Shown: one piece after another, positions 33,677 through 43,160 of the stretch
Layout of the letters: every line of letters starts with the position of its first letter
Numbering within the stretch: position 1 is the stretch's first letter
Source of the DNA: VXOZ01 sp965220045
GTDB taxonomy: Bacteria > Chloroflexota > UBA11872 > VXOZ01
Length of the DNA: 64,000 nt
NCBI GenBank assembly: GCA_965220045.1
Contig: OZ244803.1
Coordinates: 1,178,001-1,242,000, forward strand
Direction: 5' to 3'
Made by a program: the position numbers and the translations under genes
The notes under the pieces: model-generated
The model's input: the letters and a program-made list of their open reading frames with translations, nothing else
The model's database searches: none
What the model was told of the DNA's origin: nothing

Positions 33677-35580
33677 TGGTCTTCATCACCCTTTGGAATT
33701 ACCGGCAGCACAATGTGCGATGGCTTCCCCGGCTCGTGGAACACCGTATTGTGCGCCTCTTCCAGCCGCGTGTGGCGTCCCAGCGGTTCGCCGGTGTTGG
33801 GATTGACGTCGAAGCGCGGGAAGTTGCTGCTGGAAATATCCAGCCGGATACGGTGGCCTTGCGCAAAGACGTTGCTCGTGGGATACATCTCGATGGTGAG
33901 GGGAGTCGGGATGCCTGGTTCCAAAAACTCGGCTTGTTCGCGGCTGTTGCGGTAACGGGCCCGCTGGATGCTGTCGGTAACATTCATGGCGAAGCCTTCG
34001 GGGTAATCGCCATTGGGCGGGTGCACGTCGAGCAGCTTCACCGTGAAGTCGGTATCAATCGCCGTGGAGCTGATCCAGAGTCTGACGGTGAGGGGGCCTG
34101 TGACTTCGATGTCTTCTTCGAGCGGCGGCGTTTGGAAGACCAGCACATCCGGTCGGGCGGCGAGGGGCAGGCTGCCGGAGTAGCCGAAGAAACGCTCGTC
34201 GCCGCGCTGATCGTAGGCGCCTGCCACGAGCACTGGGTCGCCCGCTGAGAGATTGCCGCCAATGGTTGGCACGGGATTGGCCGGGTCGAACGTAAACGAA
34301 CTCTGTCTCTCTTGCTTTGTGGGTGTTGGTGAATCCGGGCTCAGGCCGCCGTCGGCCTGCAAGTAGTAATGCGTCCACGCGGTGCGTGCGAGGGGCCATT
34401 CGTCTTCCGCGCGCCAGTGCCCGCCGTGGTCCAGGCGACCGTCGCTGTTGCGCTGGCCGCTGCCGCCGCCCATGACGAAAATCTGCACGGGTTTGGCCTG
34501 CGCGACTCCGGTTTCTTCACCTTTAAGCCAATAGTCGTACCAGTGGAGCCGCAGCTCGTTCATATCGTAGATTGCGGCGTCGCGGCCAAAGTCCACGTCG
34601 CCAGCGTGGGAGACCTCTGCGCTGCCGGTGCCGTGGGTGAATGGGCCCATGATAAGGGTTTGCGGCGAGTTCTTGCGCTCACTTAGCTCGACATAATTAG
34701 TGCATGTCGAGCGGGCGTAAGAGTCGTACCAGCCGCCAAAATAGACAGTGGGCACATCGGCGTGTTCATCGTAGAAGAGTTCCGGCCCATAGCCGGGACG
34801 GTGCCAGTATTCGTCCAGGTCGCCGTGGGTGAGCACGTCCAGGTGCCATTGCTCGTAGCTGGGCAATTCCGCCAGGGGCGACACCCCCTTTTTGAGCGGC
34901 GCTCTTTCCACCCACTGCGCAACGTTGGCAAAGGCGTTGTCCAGGCTCACCCGCAAGCGCGGGTCGCTGAGCGCCTCTTTGCTCGTGGTTGCCATGCGGA
35001 AGGCATAAATCATGAAGCGCATCTCGCAGGCGCCGTTATGCCGCATGGAGGCCGTGTGGTAATTCCACGGTCCTTCCTCTACGAACATCCCGGTCAGACC
35101 GGGCGGGTTGAGCGAGGCCAATGCGCTCTGCGTGCAACCTGCATAGCTGCAGCCCGTGGTCGCGATCTTGCCGTTCGACCACGGCTGCTCGACGATCCAT
35201 GCGCAGGTATCGTAGCCGTCGGGCCCTTCATCGCCAAAGGCGTACCACTCGCCCTCGGAGGTGAACCGCCCGCGCACGTCCTGAATCACCACCACGTAGC
35301 CACGCCGCGCGTAGTAATGCCCCTTCCGCCGCAGGCCGAGACCCGTCTTGTCATACGGCGTGCGCTCGAGAATGACTGGGAATCTGTCACCTACCGCTTC
35401 TAAGTTGTCTTGCGTCAGCCCGATGCTGCCCTTGCTACCGTCAGAGGGGAGCGCCGGACGATAGACGTCCGTGCCGAGCTTGACGCCATCTCGGGCGTTC
35501 ATCATCACATTTCTGTCGACCACAACGCCGTACTGTTGTGAGGGAACTCTCTCCGCAGTCACTGCACCACCTCTTTTCAT
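33673..35580 (-). CDS. CocE/NonD family serine hydrolase
   Basis: The 635-aa protein has an alpha/beta-hydrolase domain with GCSYAG (nucleophile serine) in IATTGCSYAGCTQSALA near residue 150. The VQDVRGRFTSEGEW motif typical of CocE precedes it. A helical cap follows, then the C-terminal jelly-roll domain with SSSNFPRFDVNPNTG. CocE-type enzymes cleave esters or amides, or act as X-Pro dipeptidyl peptidases. It lacks a signal peptide. It is translationally coupled to the downstream DUF3604 gene, so the two probably process one substrate. Confidence 0.93.
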   Translation of the reverse strand: MKRGGAVTAERVPSQQYGVVVDRNVMMNARDGVKLGTDVYRPALPSDGSKGSIGLTQDNLEAVGDRFPVILERTPYDKTGLGLRRKGHYYARRGYVVVIQDVRGRFTSEGEWYAFGDEGPDGYDTCAWIVEQPWSNGKIATTGCSYAGCTQSALASLNPPGLTGMFVEEGPWNYHTASMRHNGACEMRFMIYAFRMATTSKEALSDPRLRVSLDNAFANVAQWVERAPLKKGVSPLAELPSYEQWHLDVLTHGDLDEYWHRPGYGPELFYDEHADVPTVYFGGWYDSYARSTCTNYVELSERKNSPQTLIMGPFTHGTGSAEVSHAGDVDFGRDAAIYDMNELRLHWYDYWLKGEETGVAQAKPVQIFVMGGGSGQRNSDGRLDHGGHWRAEDEWPLARTAWTHYYLQADGGLSPDSPTPTKQERQSSFTFDPANPVPTIGGNLSAGDPVLVAGAYDQRGDERFFGYSGSLPLAARPDVLVFQTPPLEEDIEVTGPLTVRLWISSTAIDTDFTVKLLDVHPPNGDYPEGFAMNVTDSIQRARYRNSREQAEFLEPGIPTPLTIEMYPTSNVFAQGHRIRLDISSSNFPRFDVNPNTGEPLGRHTRLEEAHNTVFHEPGKPSHIVLPVIPKGDEDQ

Positions 35581-35851
35581 CTTCTGGCGTTTTAGCGATA
35601 CCCTTGAGATGACTCTGCATCCTATAGTTGACCTACAGTTTGCCAGATTTCACTTAACGTCGTTCGGTACAGGGACCTTGACACTTGTATTGAAGATGCC
35701 CGGTTGGTATTCCGGGAATGAGGGGGGGCTTTAGTAGGAGCCACCTTAGTGCGGGGTTTTTGGGGGTTAACTTCTCAGGTCTTGGGCAGACCCAAGATGC
35801 ATCGCTGTGAACCACTAGTTGAGGAAGGTGGTCGCCAATGGGCTGCCATGC
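35581..35851. other. Intergenic region after hepT
   Basis: No gene is present. A hairpin at 35780-35797 (TCTTGGG, loop CAGA, CCCAAGA) could end the minus-strand mntA-hepT transcript, though it has no T run. Confidence 0.3.
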
Positions 35852-36190
35852 TCAGCGACAACCAAGAATCACTCGCACTTGAGCCTTGAGCTTGGGAAGC
35901 TCTCGCTCGACAACTTCCTAAGTAAGCACAAGGTCGACCCGCCCATACGCGTGAATCAGTCGATTGCGCATTGCGATGATGCGAGACCAGGGAACTTCTG
36001 GATTGGCCTCAGTCAGGTCATTTGGCAGATGACGGGTCGCTTCACCTATGACTTCCAGTCTTCGAATTATGGCGTCCTGTTTCTCGCGGGAATCAAGAAA
36101 CCCTTTCCTCGTGAGGCTTTCGGTGTAAACCTCGATCAGGTCAATGCTCTCTAGGATGTCTTGAAGATAGACGCAGGGTTCCGTGGACAT
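35852..36190 (-). pseudogene. hepT: HepT-like HEPN toxin interrupted by an in-frame amber codon
   Basis: The frame begins with ATG four bases after mntA and encodes 90 residues of a HEPN (DUF86) RNase. The catalytic region is R75-NRLIH80-AY82 (Rx4H plus Tyr). A TAG at 35918-35920 stops it after VDLVLT. Reading on in the same frame gives 21 more residues (EVVERELPKLKAQVRVIL...) to a TGA at 35852. This is exactly the end expected in HepT, where a Trp (TGG) normally occupies the TAG position. The gene thus looks like a one-base nonsense mutant of a 112-aa toxin. The shortened protein keeps the active-site motif but lacks the last helix. Confidence 0.8.
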
Positions 36191-36194
36191 AGGT

Positions 36195-36506
36195 TTAGAG
36201 GATAGTCACCTGCTCCGCGAGAATGCGCTCCCGGAGGCGCGGGTGGATTGAGCTATAGGTCAGAATGTCGACTTTGCGGCCCAATGCCTGTTCCAGATCT
36301 AAGCCGAGGCCGGCGAGGTCCAATAAACTCGCGCCATCTGGCATTTCTACAAGCATGTCAATATCGCTTTCCGGTCCAAGCGTGTCGTGAACCACAGAAC
36401 CGAATAGACTAGCTCGTTTGGCGCCGTACTGTTTTAGTATCGGTACCGCGACGTCTTCAACTGACGCAATGGAAAGTGGAGAATCTTGCTTTGCATCACG
36501 ACTCAT
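36195..36506 (-). CDS. mntA: MntA-like nucleotidyltransferase antitoxin
   Basis: The 103-aa minimal nucleotidyltransferase has the motif G36-S37 followed ten residues later by D48-I49-D50 (FGSVVHDTLGPESDIDML). MntA antitoxins inactivate HepT by adding AMP to the tyrosine of its Rx4HxY motif. The domain appears complete. It lies directly upstream of the HEPN gene with a four-base gap, the usual order. Since its toxin gene carries a stop codon, it may now be maintained only by chance or as a residual antitoxin. Confidence 0.88.
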   Translation of the reverse strand: MSRDAKQDSPLSIASVEDVAVPILKQYGAKRASLFGSVVHDTLGPESDIDMLVEMPDGASLLDLAGLGLDLEQALGRKVDILTYSSIHPRLRERILAEQVTIL

Positions 36507-36628
36507 AGGCCCAATCCTCCGGTCGTAGCCCGCTACCTATTTTCAGGAACGATGCGGGCCGCTCCTATAGCAGGAGCAATTGATCACAGTGCGATCATAG
36601 CGAGACTATTGCCACCGTGTGCACGTAT

Positions 36629-38611
36629 TCAAACCCTCGTCACCCACACGGGGCTGCTCCAGGCTTGGGCGACACGGCCGTGGACGAGGTCGCGTTGGCG
36701 CACACGGACGTAGTAGGCGGCGCGAGCCGGCGGGGCATCGTCACTCCACTCCAGGCTAAAGTCGAGGGGCGCGCTGCTGCCGGGGAACCACTCCTTGTGG
36801 ACGACGCTGAAGCCGTCGTCAGGACGGTCGAGGTCGGCTCGCAGGATGTGGATCCAGCGCAGGGGGCCGGTTCCCAACGCCTCCACACGCACCTCCACCG
36901 GCTCGCCGGTAGCTAACGAAATCTCGCCGCCCATCGGCTCGTCGTTCACAGTGAATTCCAGATAAATGCGCGAACCCGTGCTCCCGTAGGTGCGGCGATT
37001 GCGGATGGCGTCGAAAGCCGATTCACGGGTTAGCTCAGCAGCCCAGACTGCCATGGTGCCGTAGCCCTCTTTGCCCGGCTGGGAGCCGTGGTTGTCCGAT
37101 GAGCCAATGGTCCCGAGCTTCAGGCCCGCCAGCCATGCGTCAACCGTGTAATTGCCGGGATCGCCGGGGCCATTGAAGGTGAAATCGGAGACGTCCATAG
37201 AAATTGGATGGTCCGGCGCGTACTCCTCGCTCAGGCCGTGGGACGAGTAGATTTCGATGCTTGGGCGAAACCGCTGATCGTGAATGCTCCAGTCGTGCTT
37301 CACGCCGCCGCCCGGCCGCGCAAAGCCGCCGGTATGGTGGGGGATGGTGAACATTTCACCTTCCAGGCCTTCACGCGCTCCACGCTCCCAGATCTCCTCC
37401 GGGTTCTCTTCATCGTTGTAGCGGAGCGGTCCAACACCGCTGCGATAGTAGACGTTGTGGTGTCCCCACGGCGCGCCAAAGCTCGCTTCATAGCCGAGAA
37501 TCGTGGCGAATTCGCTGGGCGCGTTCCACTTTGCAGTGTAGGCGACGTTTTGTTGCCAGTCTTCCTGGCTCATGCTGCGCCGGTCGTTATGATCGGTGGC
37601 GCTGTAGACGTCGAGGAGAGAAGCATACCGCGCATAGCGAAAGTGATCGTCGCGGGTGCCGGTGCCGTCCCATGAATACTGGCTATGGGAGTGAATGTCG
37701 CCCCAGTAGAGTCCACCCACGGGTGTTCCGTCCGCCTGTGACGCGGCCGCTAGGACCTTGCTTGGATTGGAATGGCCGTAGAGTTTGCCGTCATTGGATG
37801 TCCCGCGCAGGCGCAGGACACCCTCCTCTGTGGGCGTAATCTCCAGCTCGCGGCAGCCCCACGAAACGTTGTCGCCCAGCTTGATGGGGTTTGCCGGCAG
37901 TGTGGCCCCGCCGGACTCAACTACCAGATAGACTGCGGTCTCCGGCGCCGGGACAGGGTTCTGAAATTCGTCCAGCGCCACCATGCGTACGCGCGCCGGC
38001 GTGCCTACGACGGTACGAGATTCAAGCACAATGAAGAGCTCTACCGGCGGCCCGGGCTCGTTGCTGAGCAGCGGCAAGGCACCGTCCGGCAAGAGCGCGA
38101 ACTCTCCGTTTCCCGCCACGTCAACCGCCGCGCGCACGCGCTCCGGCGAACCCGTCCACAGCGGCGGCGTGAAGCCGCGGCCGCCCCGGCTCATGTCGCC
38201 GTATACCACGTGGACCGTATCCCCCGCGCGCAGCGCACCTTCCGATACTGAAACCTGCACCGTCCACGAATAGCGGCTGCCGGGTGGATAGCCCACGTTG
38301 CGGCGGTACGCTTTAGCATACTCGCCTTCGCTGGCGTCAAGGACCTCGTAGCGCAGACGCACGCCGGGCCTATCCGTGTTCGCGGTGACATAGAACGGCG
38401 CCGTCGGGTCCACGCTCTGCACGCGGCGGCCGGAGTTGCGCCACCACTGGTGCCAGCGTTCGGGGAGGGCTACCTGAATCCCGCCTCCGGTCGCTATACC
38501 CCTCGAGCCCGCCGTATACGTCACGACCCACGTGCCCCAAGTTCCCGCGCGGCCGTGGCTTGGCGTGATCGCCAGCGTACCGGTTTCTTGGCAGTCTTTG
38601 GGAGTAGGCAT
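36629..38611 (-). CDS. DUF3604/PHP-type metallohydrolase, second copy
   Basis: The 660-aa protein is paralogous to the protein at 31787-33676. An N-terminal half rich in beta strands and without a signal peptide is followed by the PHP-like core: GLYWGDIHSHSQYSWDGTG, YSATDHNDRRSMS, LGYEASFGAPWGHHNVYY, TIPHHTGG and IGSSDNHGSQPG. Both copies share a WG-D-IHxH opening, a TDH and an SDNH or TDNH motif, so the same metal site is expected. It lies upstream of the toxin-antitoxin remnant on the same strand, 122 bases from mntA. The substrate is unknown. Confidence 0.85.
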   Translation of the reverse strand: MPTPKDCQETGTLAITPSHGRAGTWGTWVVTYTAGSRGIATGGGIQVALPERWHQWWRNSGRRVQSVDPTAPFYVTANTDRPGVRLRYEVLDASEGEYAKAYRRNVGYPPGSRYSWTVQVSVSEGALRAGDTVHVVYGDMSRGGRGFTPPLWTGSPERVRAAVDVAGNGEFALLPDGALPLLSNEPGPPVELFIVLESRTVVGTPARVRMVALDEFQNPVPAPETAVYLVVESGGATLPANPIKLGDNVSWGCRELEITPTEEGVLRLRGTSNDGKLYGHSNPSKVLAAASQADGTPVGGLYWGDIHSHSQYSWDGTGTRDDHFRYARYASLLDVYSATDHNDRRSMSQEDWQQNVAYTAKWNAPSEFATILGYEASFGAPWGHHNVYYRSGVGPLRYNDEENPEEIWERGAREGLEGEMFTIPHHTGGFARPGGGVKHDWSIHDQRFRPSIEIYSSHGLSEEYAPDHPISMDVSDFTFNGPGDPGNYTVDAWLAGLKLGTIGSSDNHGSQPGKEGYGTMAVWAAELTRESAFDAIRNRRTYGSTGSRIYLEFTVNDEPMGGEISLATGEPVEVRVEALGTGPLRWIHILRADLDRPDDGFSVVHKEWFPGSSAPLDFSLEWSDDAPPARAAYYVRVRQRDLVHGRVAQAWSSPVWVTRV

Positions 38612-38900
38612 AGGAATCCGCTTTCTGTTAGATCATTAGGTTAAAAAGGTAGCTGAGAGTTCAGGCTTGAGATGTCTGCAATTCCTTGGTACGTTTCACT
38701 GCGGTACCGGGGTCAGGCGCAACCAAAATCTCGGACGTGAGCTAGACCAGAAACTCTGAAGTCAATTCCTCCAGCAAGACTCTATCTCACTCTCGCAGTG
38801 TGGCGTATCTCATTTGACTTTCCCCGGTTACATAGCACAATAGCAAGCGGAGTACGTCTATACAACGTTGATTGATCAGAGAGAGTGAGGCTCCTTTAGG

Positions 38901-39623
38901 GTGAATGGACACACCATCACCGAGAAATCGATCAAAGCGCTCGTCGCGGAGTTTGTTGGCACGTTCTGTTTCTTGTTCGTTGGGGTCGGGTCCATTTCCA
39001 CGGGCGCGTTCATGGTCTATCGGGGTGGCGAAGGGCTCAGCCTAGTCGCGATCGCGCTTGCCAACGGCTTAGCCTTGGCTGCCATGATTACGGCTTTCAA
39101 CCACATTTCAGGCGCGCACTTCAATCCCGCGGTTACCCTGGCGGCGCTCATTTGCCGTCGGATCGACCTCCTCCACGGCGTTCTCTACATAGTGACCCAA
39201 TTGGCGGCGGCGACGCTTGTCGGTTTCACTCTCCGTGCGGTGTTTCCTGCCGATGTGTGGCAATCCGTCAATCTTGGCGCGACCGCCGTGGCCGCAGGTA
39301 TTTCAATCGGCACCGCTGTCCTCATTGAAGCAATACTCACGTTCATTCTTGTGATCGCGATATTCGGCACTGCCATGGACCCCCGCGCCGCCAGAGTGGG
39401 CGGCTTTGCTATCGGCATGACCGTAGCGGCGGCTACGCTCATGGGCGGACCGCTCACCGGGGCCGCGATGAATCCGGCACGAGCGTTCGGCCCGGCAGTC
39501 GCGGCCAACTTCTGGGACAGCCATTTGGTTTACTGGGTGGGCCCGCTGTGCGGGGCGGTCTTGGCCGGCTTGATATATGGTTGGTATTTCATGGATGGGG
39601 AACGGAACACAGACACTGCTTAA
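38901..39623 (+). CDS. MIP family channel protein (aquaporin)
   Basis: The 240-aa integral membrane protein has six helices and the two pore half-helices bearing NPA: GAHFNPAVT near residue 75 and GAAMNPARAFGP near 190. AEFVGTFCFLFVGVGS opens helix 1. The absence of the extra Asp-containing GlpF signature after the second NPA favours a water channel of the AqpZ type over a glycerol facilitator, but this is not certain. The start is GTG. It stands alone; cimA follows after 80 bases on the same strand. Confidence 0.92.
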   Translation: MNGHTITEKSIKALVAEFVGTFCFLFVGVGSISTGAFMVYRGGEGLSLVAIALANGLALAAMITAFNHISGAHFNPAVTLAALICRRIDLLHGVLYIVTQLAAATLVGFTLRAVFPADVWQSVNLGATAVAAGISIGTAVLIEAILTFILVIAIFGTAMDPRAARVGGFAIGMTVAAATLMGGPLTGAAMNPARAFGPAVAANFWDSHLVYWVGPLCGAVLAGLIYGWYFMDGERNTDTA

Positions 39624-39703
39624 GCAGACTTGGCAATTGTGGTAAAATCCAGTCGAGTGACATTGTGAAGAGGTGCACAAACCGTAGTCGTTAGGCGTGA
39701 ATC

Positions 39704-41338
39704 TTGGCAAAGACGTTGGCGGAACAGTCGTCTTCCGAGCAGGCTCAGTCTGTTCCTGAACAGGAGCAGTCGGGGCGTCGCATTGTCATTTACGATACGA
39801 CGCTGCGTGACGGCGCGCAGGCCGAAGGACTCTCGTTCGCGGCCGCGGATAAGCTCAAGATTGCCCGGCGCTTGGATGAGCTTGGGATTCACTATGTGGA
39901 AGGCGGCTATCCGGGCTCTAACCCCAAGGACGAGGAATTCTTCCGCCTGGCACAGGGCATCGAGTGGCAGAACATTACGATTACGGCATTTGGCAGCACG
40001 CGACATAAATCCACAAGTGTCGAGAACGATCCCGGTGTAAAGGCACTCATAGGCACGGGCGCGCGGGCTGTCTGCATCGTGGGCAAGGCGTGGGACCACC
40101 ACGTCACTGCTGTGCTCGATACGACTCTGGAAAACAACCTGGCAATGATCAGTGAGACCATCGCCTACCTCAAGCGCCACGGTTTAGAGGTTTTCTTCGA
40201 CGCGGAGCACTTTTTCGATGGCTATAGCGCCAATTCAGACTATGCGATGGCTGCCTTGAGTGCTGCAAGTGAGGCCGGTGCGGACTGCTTGGTGCTTTGC
40301 GATACGAACGGCGGTAGCGTGCCAAACGATGTCAGAAGTGTGACACGGCGTGTTGTCGACGAGTTCGATGTGCCCGTCGGTATCCACGTGCACAACGACG
40401 CCGACCTGGCTACGGCCAATACACTGGCGGCGGTGGAGTGCGGCGCGTCACACGTCCAGGGCACGGTGAACGGCGTCGGCGAACGCTGCGGCAATGCCAA
40501 TCTCTGTGCGGTGATTCCCAATCTGCAACTCAAACTTGGTTACAAGGTGATCGAGAGCGACCAATTGCAGCACCTCTCCGATGCGGCGCGCTTTGTCAGT
40601 GAAATCGCCAACATGGCGCTTAACCCCTTCATGCCGTATGTCGGACATTCCGCCTTCGCCCACAAGGCCGGCTACCATGCCGACGGCATGGCCAAGAGCC
40701 AGATAGCCTATCAGCACGTAGATCCTGCACTCGTCGGCAATGAAATGCGCGTGCTCATTTCTGAATTAAGCGGACGCAGCAGCGTCCTATCGCGCGCCGA
40801 ACGCCTGGGACTGCGCCTTTCACGCCAGAGCGAAGACCTGCACGGCTTGGTGGAAGAGATTAAGGACTTGGAGCAACGCGGTTTTCAGTTCGAGGGCGCC
40901 GAGGCTTCGTTTGAATTGCTCATTAAGCGACGCCAACCAGATTATGCGCCGCCGTTTACGCTACTGGATTTCCTCGTCTTGGTTGAGACGCGGGGCGGTC
41001 GGAGCATTCTTTCCGAGGCCACAGTCAAGATCCAGGTGGGCGCTGAGGTTCAACACACCGCCGCCGAGGGCAACGGTCCCGTAAATGCATTGGATACCGC
41101 CATGCGCAAGGCTCTTGTATCCGCCTATCCCCAGCTTGAACATGTGCGGCTCTTGGATTACAAAGTGCGCGTCCTTGACGAAAGCAGCGCAACGGCAGCG
41201 GGGGTGCGCGTGATGATCGAAAGCACCAACGGCCACACGGAATGGAGCACGGTGGGCAGTTCGACGAACATCATCGAAGCCAGCTATTCCGCGCTCGCGG
41301 ACTCTCTGGAATACGCAATCCTCGTGACAGACCGATAG
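39704..41338 (+). CDS. cimA: Citramalate synthase
   Basis: CimA condenses pyruvate and acetyl-CoA to (R)-citramalate, the threonine-independent entry to isoleucine. The 544-aa protein has the DRE-TIM core VIYDTTLRDGAQAEGLSF and LGIHYVEGGYPGSNPKD (the GYPGSNPKD form separates CimA from isopropylmalate synthase). HVHNDADLATANTLAAVECGASHVQGTVNG is present (key piece HNDADLAT), and a C-terminal LeuA-type regulatory domain from about residue 400 (VETRGGRSILSEATVKI). The start is TTG. The promoter-like TGGTAAAAT lies in the preceding gap. It is a lone biosynthetic gene here. Confidence 0.94.
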   Translation: MAKTLAEQSSSEQAQSVPEQEQSGRRIVIYDTTLRDGAQAEGLSFAAADKLKIARRLDELGIHYVEGGYPGSNPKDEEFFRLAQGIEWQNITITAFGSTRHKSTSVENDPGVKALIGTGARAVCIVGKAWDHHVTAVLDTTLENNLAMISETIAYLKRHGLEVFFDAEHFFDGYSANSDYAMAALSAASEAGADCLVLCDTNGGSVPNDVRSVTRRVVDEFDVPVGIHVHNDADLATANTLAAVECGASHVQGTVNGVGERCGNANLCAVIPNLQLKLGYKVIESDQLQHLSDAARFVSEIANMALNPFMPYVGHSAFAHKAGYHADGMAKSQIAYQHVDPALVGNEMRVLISELSGRSSVLSRAERLGLRLSRQSEDLHGLVEEIKDLEQRGFQFEGAEASFELLIKRRQPDYAPPFTLLDFLVLVETRGGRSILSEATVKIQVGAEVQHTAAEGNGPVNALDTAMRKALVSAYPQLEHVRLLDYKVRVLDESSATAAGVRVMIESTNGHTEWSTVGSSTNIIEASYSALADSLEYAILVTDR

Positions 41339-41359
41339 CCTCAGTACCAGGAGAGGCGC

Positions 41360-42991
41360 GTGTCACCGATTGCTGGCAACCACTCGACGGGATCCGGAGC
41401 GGAGGGCGCGGAGACCTTCGATCTGGTCGTCTACGGCGGCACTTCGGCTGGCGTTGCGGCTGCTGTCCAGGCCAGCCGGTTGGGCTGCTCGGTGGTGCTG
41501 GTGGCGCCGGAGCGGCACCTCGGTGGGCTCTCTGCCAGCGGCCTCGGCTTTACGGATACCGGCAACAAGGCCGTGATCGGGGGCCTCGCCCGCGAGTTTT
41601 ATCACCGCATCTGGAAGCACTACGAGGCCCCCGATGCCTGGAAGTGGCAGCAGCGCGAGGCATACGGCAACCGCGGCCAGGGCACCTCTGCCGTCGACGG
41701 CGAGCAGCGAACGATGTGGATCTTTGAGCCGCACGCGGCGGAGAAGGTCTTTGAGGATCTCGTCGCAGAGCACCGCGTCGACGTGCGGCGTGACGAATGG
41801 CTCGACCGCCAGCATGGCGTGGTACTGCAGGACGGCCGCATCCGGAGCATCACGACCCTCAGCGGTGCCACCTACACGGGTTCAGCCTTCATCGACGCCA
41901 CTTACGAGGGGGACCTCATGGCGGCGGCAGGCGTCTCGTACCGGATGGGACGTGAAGGAACCGCAGATTTCGGCGAGGAATGGGCGGGCGTACAAAAGGA
42001 TGCCCGCCACCATCAACACCATTTTCCCGCAGGAGTGGACCCCTATCTCGTCCCCGGCGATCCGTCCAGTGGTCTGCTGCCGCGCATCAGTCCTGAGCCG
42101 CCGGGCGCAGACGGGCAGGGGGACGGCCGGATCCAGGCCTACTGCTATCGGCTGTGCCTCACCAAGGTGCCCGAAAATCGTGTGCCCTTCACCAGGCCGG
42201 CCGGCTACGACCCGCAACAATTCGAACTGCTGCTCCGAGTTTTCGAAACCGGCTGGCGGGAGGTCTGCCGGAAGTTCGACCCGATCCCGAACACCAAGGT
42301 AGATTTGAATAACCACGGACCCTTCAGCGCTGACAACATCGGGATGAACTACGCGTATCCGGAAGGATCCTACGATGTACGGGAGCAGATCGTCCGGGAG
42401 CACGTTAGCTACCAGCAGGGATGGCTTCACTTTTTGGCCAACGATCCCCGCGTGCCGCCAGATGTCCGCGCTGAGTGCGCCCAGTGGGGACTGGCCCGCG
42501 ACGAGTTCACCGACAACGAGAGCTGGCCCCACCAGATCTACGTCCGGGAAGCCCGCCGGCTGGAGGGCGAGTTTGTCATGACCGAACACGAGTGCCTTGC
42601 CAAACGCGACGTGCCGCAACCGGTCGGCATGGGTTCATACGTCATGGATTCGCACAACGTACAGCGTTACGTCACGGACGAGGGATACGTTCAGAACGAA
42701 GGGGACATTGGCGTGAGGCCGCTGCGCCCGTACCAAATCGCCTACGGATCGCTGACACCGAAGCGGGAGGAAGTGGAGAATCTGCTCGTCCCGGTCTGCG
42801 TCTCGTCGTCGCACATAGCCTACGGCTCGATCCGCATGGAACCGGTGTTCATGATCCTGGGGCAGTCCGCCGCGACGGCGGCGGCCCTCGCCATCCAGCA
42901 CGGAATCCCCGTGCAGGACATCGACTACGCAGAGTTGCGCACCCGGCTGTCCCGGGACGGCCAGATCCTGGAATTCACGCCCGCGCGATGA
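41360..42991 (+). CDS. FAD-dependent oxidoreductase
   Basis: The 543-aa protein has the N-terminal FAD motif DLVVYGGTSAGVAAAVQASR, followed by GGLSASGLGFTDTGNKAVIGG typical of the FAD_oxidored (PF12831) group. That group also contains proteins annotated as xanthan-lyase-like. A C-terminal motif MILGQSAATAAALAIQHG belongs to the FAD domain. No signal peptide is evident. It starts with GTG after GGAGAGG, 21 bases after cimA, but a functional link to isoleucine synthesis is unlikely. By eye it uses more G- and C-ending codons than cimA, which might reflect separate acquisition. Confidence 0.85.
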   Translation: MSPIAGNHSTGSGAEGAETFDLVVYGGTSAGVAAAVQASRLGCSVVLVAPERHLGGLSASGLGFTDTGNKAVIGGLAREFYHRIWKHYEAPDAWKWQQREAYGNRGQGTSAVDGEQRTMWIFEPHAAEKVFEDLVAEHRVDVRRDEWLDRQHGVVLQDGRIRSITTLSGATYTGSAFIDATYEGDLMAAAGVSYRMGREGTADFGEEWAGVQKDARHHQHHFPAGVDPYLVPGDPSSGLLPRISPEPPGADGQGDGRIQAYCYRLCLTKVPENRVPFTRPAGYDPQQFELLLRVFETGWREVCRKFDPIPNTKVDLNNHGPFSADNIGMNYAYPEGSYDVREQIVREHVSYQQGWLHFLANDPRVPPDVRAECAQWGLARDEFTDNESWPHQIYVREARRLEGEFVMTEHECLAKRDVPQPVGMGSYVMDSHNVQRYVTDEGYVQNEGDIGVRPLRPYQIAYGSLTPKREEVENLLVPVCVSSSHIAYGSIRMEPVFMILGQSAATAAALAIQHGIPVQDIDYAELRTRLSRDGQILEFTPAR

Positions 42992-43160
42992 CCGTTCTGG
43001 ATTGGTGCCCTACACCGCGCTTGGTACCGCAAGGGGCGGCAATTTAGCGACCTCTTCCGCTGACGCAAGAGTTCACCGCAGTTCCTGGGCCGAGAGAAGG
43101 AACTCGAGACGCGCGTTGCGCTCCTCGCCACCTAGGTAGAGGCACACGTCCTTCAGGAGA

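Noticed and set aside
39632..39651. Possible sigma-54 promoter before cimA (TTGGCA...)
   Set aside because: The GG and GC elements do not have the required spacing; a sigma-70 extended -10 (TGGTAAAAT) explains it better.
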